This document shows positions 14,530 through 15,503 of a stretch of 15,503 nt of DNA, piece after piece. The stretch comes from DASZKW01 sp035552775 (GTDB lineage: Bacteria; Actinomycetota; Acidimicrobiia; Acidimicrobiales; Palsa-688), in the NCBI GenBank assembly GCA_035552775.1, contig DASZKW010000121.1:1-15503 (forward strand), written 5' to 3'. The notes beneath the pieces were generated by a model. That model searched no databases, was not told the DNA's origin, and worked only from the letters and a program-made list of their open reading frames with translations. The first letter of the stretch is position 1; every line of letters starts with the position of its first letter. The position numbers and the translations under genes were made by a program.

Positions 14530-15503
14530 TGGCGTCCATCCGCTGGTGTAAAAGTCGACGGGCGTAGGTTCCTTCAAGAGCAACCAACTCACGAAAGAGG
14601 ACCTACACCCGTGACCATACGAGTATCGCCTACCGAGCGCATCCGCGCTGACATTGACGAGCTGATCGCCGGCGCCACGACGGGCAGTCTGATGGAGAAC
14701 TTCGAGGAGGTGGCCCGCGCCGCGGTGCGCCTGGTGTTCCAGACCGCGCTGGAGGCCGAGGTGACCGAGTTCTTCGGACGGGACCGCTACGCCCGCGGCG
14801 AGCGTGACCACGCCGGGCACCGCAACGGCTACAGCGACGTCACGATCAAGACGACCGCCGGGGAGGTGACGCTGTGTCGACCGAAGACGCGGGGCACCGA
14901 CGTGGCGTTCGCTTCTCGCCTGCTCGGCACCGGCGTGACGCGTACCAACGCCCTGGAGTCGCTGGTCATCGCCGGGTTCGTGCGGGGCCTGTCGGTCCGC
15001 GACGTCGAAGCCAGCCTGGCCGACGCCCTCGGCCCAGAGTCGACCATCTCGAAGTCGACGGTGAGCCGGATCTGTGAGGCCATCCGCGACGAGTTCGACG
15101 CCTGGCGGGCCCGGGACCTGACCGGCGTCGAGCTCGACTACTTCTTCGCCGACGGCTCCTACTTCAAGATGCACCCGGGTGCGCCGGCCGAGCCGGTACT
15201 GGTCGCCTGGGGCATCACGACGTCGGGGAAGCCAGTGTTCTTGGGCCTCGAGCCTGGATCTTCGGAGTCGCATGACGCGTGGGCCGGGTTCTTCCGGGGT
15301 CTCACCGCCCGGGGCCTGCGCGACCCGCTGCTGGTCGTCTCCGACGGCGGCACCGGGCTGATCGGAGCAGCCGAGATCGTCTTCGGTCGCTCGCTTCGTC
15401 AGAGATGCGTCATTCATCGAGCCCGCAACATCCTGGCCAAGGTGCCCGCCCACGCCCAGGCGCAGGTCAAGACCGACTACTGGCGCATCTTCGACGACAT
15501 CGA
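14530..15503 (+). mobile_element. IS256-family insertion sequence, left part (right end outside window)
   Basis: The element is called from its transposase. Its left end probably lies at about 14530, where GGCGTCCATC begins, followed by TGTAAAAGT (14547-14555), a motif often seen in terminal repeats of IS256-family elements. A short leader of about 50 bases precedes the transposase. The right terminal repeat and the target-site duplication cannot be checked here. If 14530 is right, the 8 bases before it would be one copy of the duplication. Confidence 0.6.
14611..15503 (+). CDS. IS256-family (mutator-type) transposase, N-terminal 297 residues
   Basis: This DDE transposase moves the IS by cut or copy chemistry at its ends. 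The frame is open from GTG 14611 to the window edge. Family features appear in order: helical N-terminal part with ENFEEVARAAVRLVFQTALE; EFFGRDRYARGERDHAGHRNGY, the typical RNGY region; helix-turn-helix-like SKSTVSRICEAI; the first catalytic Asp181 in FADGSYFK; the second Asp245 in LVVSDGGTGL; and QRCVIHRARNIL (Cys266, His269), matching the IS256 C-x2-H signature. The catalytic Glu would lie past the edge. The start is supported by AAAGAGGA (14594-14601) 9 bases upstream. About 100 residues of the usual ~400 are missing only because the window ends; no damage is seen. Confidence 0.93.
   Translation, partial: MTIRVSPTERIRADIDELIAGATTGSLMENFEEVARAAVRLVFQTALEAEVTEFFGRDRYARGERDHAGHRNGYSDVTIKTTAGEVTLCRPKTRGTDVAFASRLLGTGVTRTNALESLVIAGFVRGLSVRDVEASLADALGPESTISKSTVSRICEAIRDEFDAWRARDLTGVELDYFFADGSYFKMHPGAPAEPVLVAWGITTSGKPVFLGLEPGSSESHDAWAGFFRGLTARGLRDPLLVVSDGGTGLIGAAEIVFGRSLRQRCVIHRARNILAKVPAHAQAQVKTDYWRIFDDI

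Noticed and set aside
14404..15453. Minus-strand open frame of 349 codons over the transposase
   Set aside because: It is antisense to an unmistakable IS256 transposase and crosses the IS boundary.

Overview
The window is high-GC DNA (mostly G/C at third codon positions, many GTG starts) and most likely comes from an actinobacterium. I favour class Acidimicrobiia, because the 42-residue 'GYWLVASDGGIFTFGDA' repeats near 10.1-10.9 kb are typical of secreted proteins I associate with that class. This placement rests on remembered families, not on a search. The window reads as part of an integrated conjugative or mobilizable element carrying very large secreted repeat proteins, followed by decayed accessory DNA and an insertion sequence.

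Left part (1-4857): the 3' end of a tyrosine-recombinase integrase; a small unknown gene (793-1035) that appears to be leaderless; a convergent excisionase-like helix-turn-helix gene (1282-1028, minus); a divergent intergenic region with repeated CCGTA motifs and an AT-rich island; then a TraA/MobF-type relaxase-helicase (1740-4857) whose reading frame is broken by one extra C at 2587-2589. Integrase, excisionase and relaxase together fit an ICE/IME core: excision and integration by int/xis, nicking and strand transfer by the relaxase. No type IV secretion genes are in the window.

Middle (4858-10887): a 234-bp leader with possible RNA structure precedes a 1931-residue exported protein. In order it has a signal peptide, a region resembling choice-of-anchor P, a putative Ig domain, a six-bladed NHL-like propeller, an Ig domain, a second six-bladed propeller, two Ig domains, seven Cys-pair repeats, another Ig domain and six exact 126-bp C-terminal repeats.

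Right part (10936-13693): a decayed second copy of the same module in the same order. It holds the 3' ends of the small gene and the xis gene, the last third of the relaxase, then the Cys-pair repeats and Ig domain of the secreted protein with a different C-terminal module (Ig-like plus beta-helix-like). An inverted fragment of an unrelated gene (11652-12276, minus) lies between its two halves. The second copy carries an internal deletion, has lost its start, and has an 8-bp tandem duplication that shifts the frame. A good terminator follows at 13731-13756.

Right end (13801-15503): a frameshifted remnant with two sialidase-type Asp-box-like motifs, abutted by the left end of an IS256-family insertion sequence whose transposase runs off the window.
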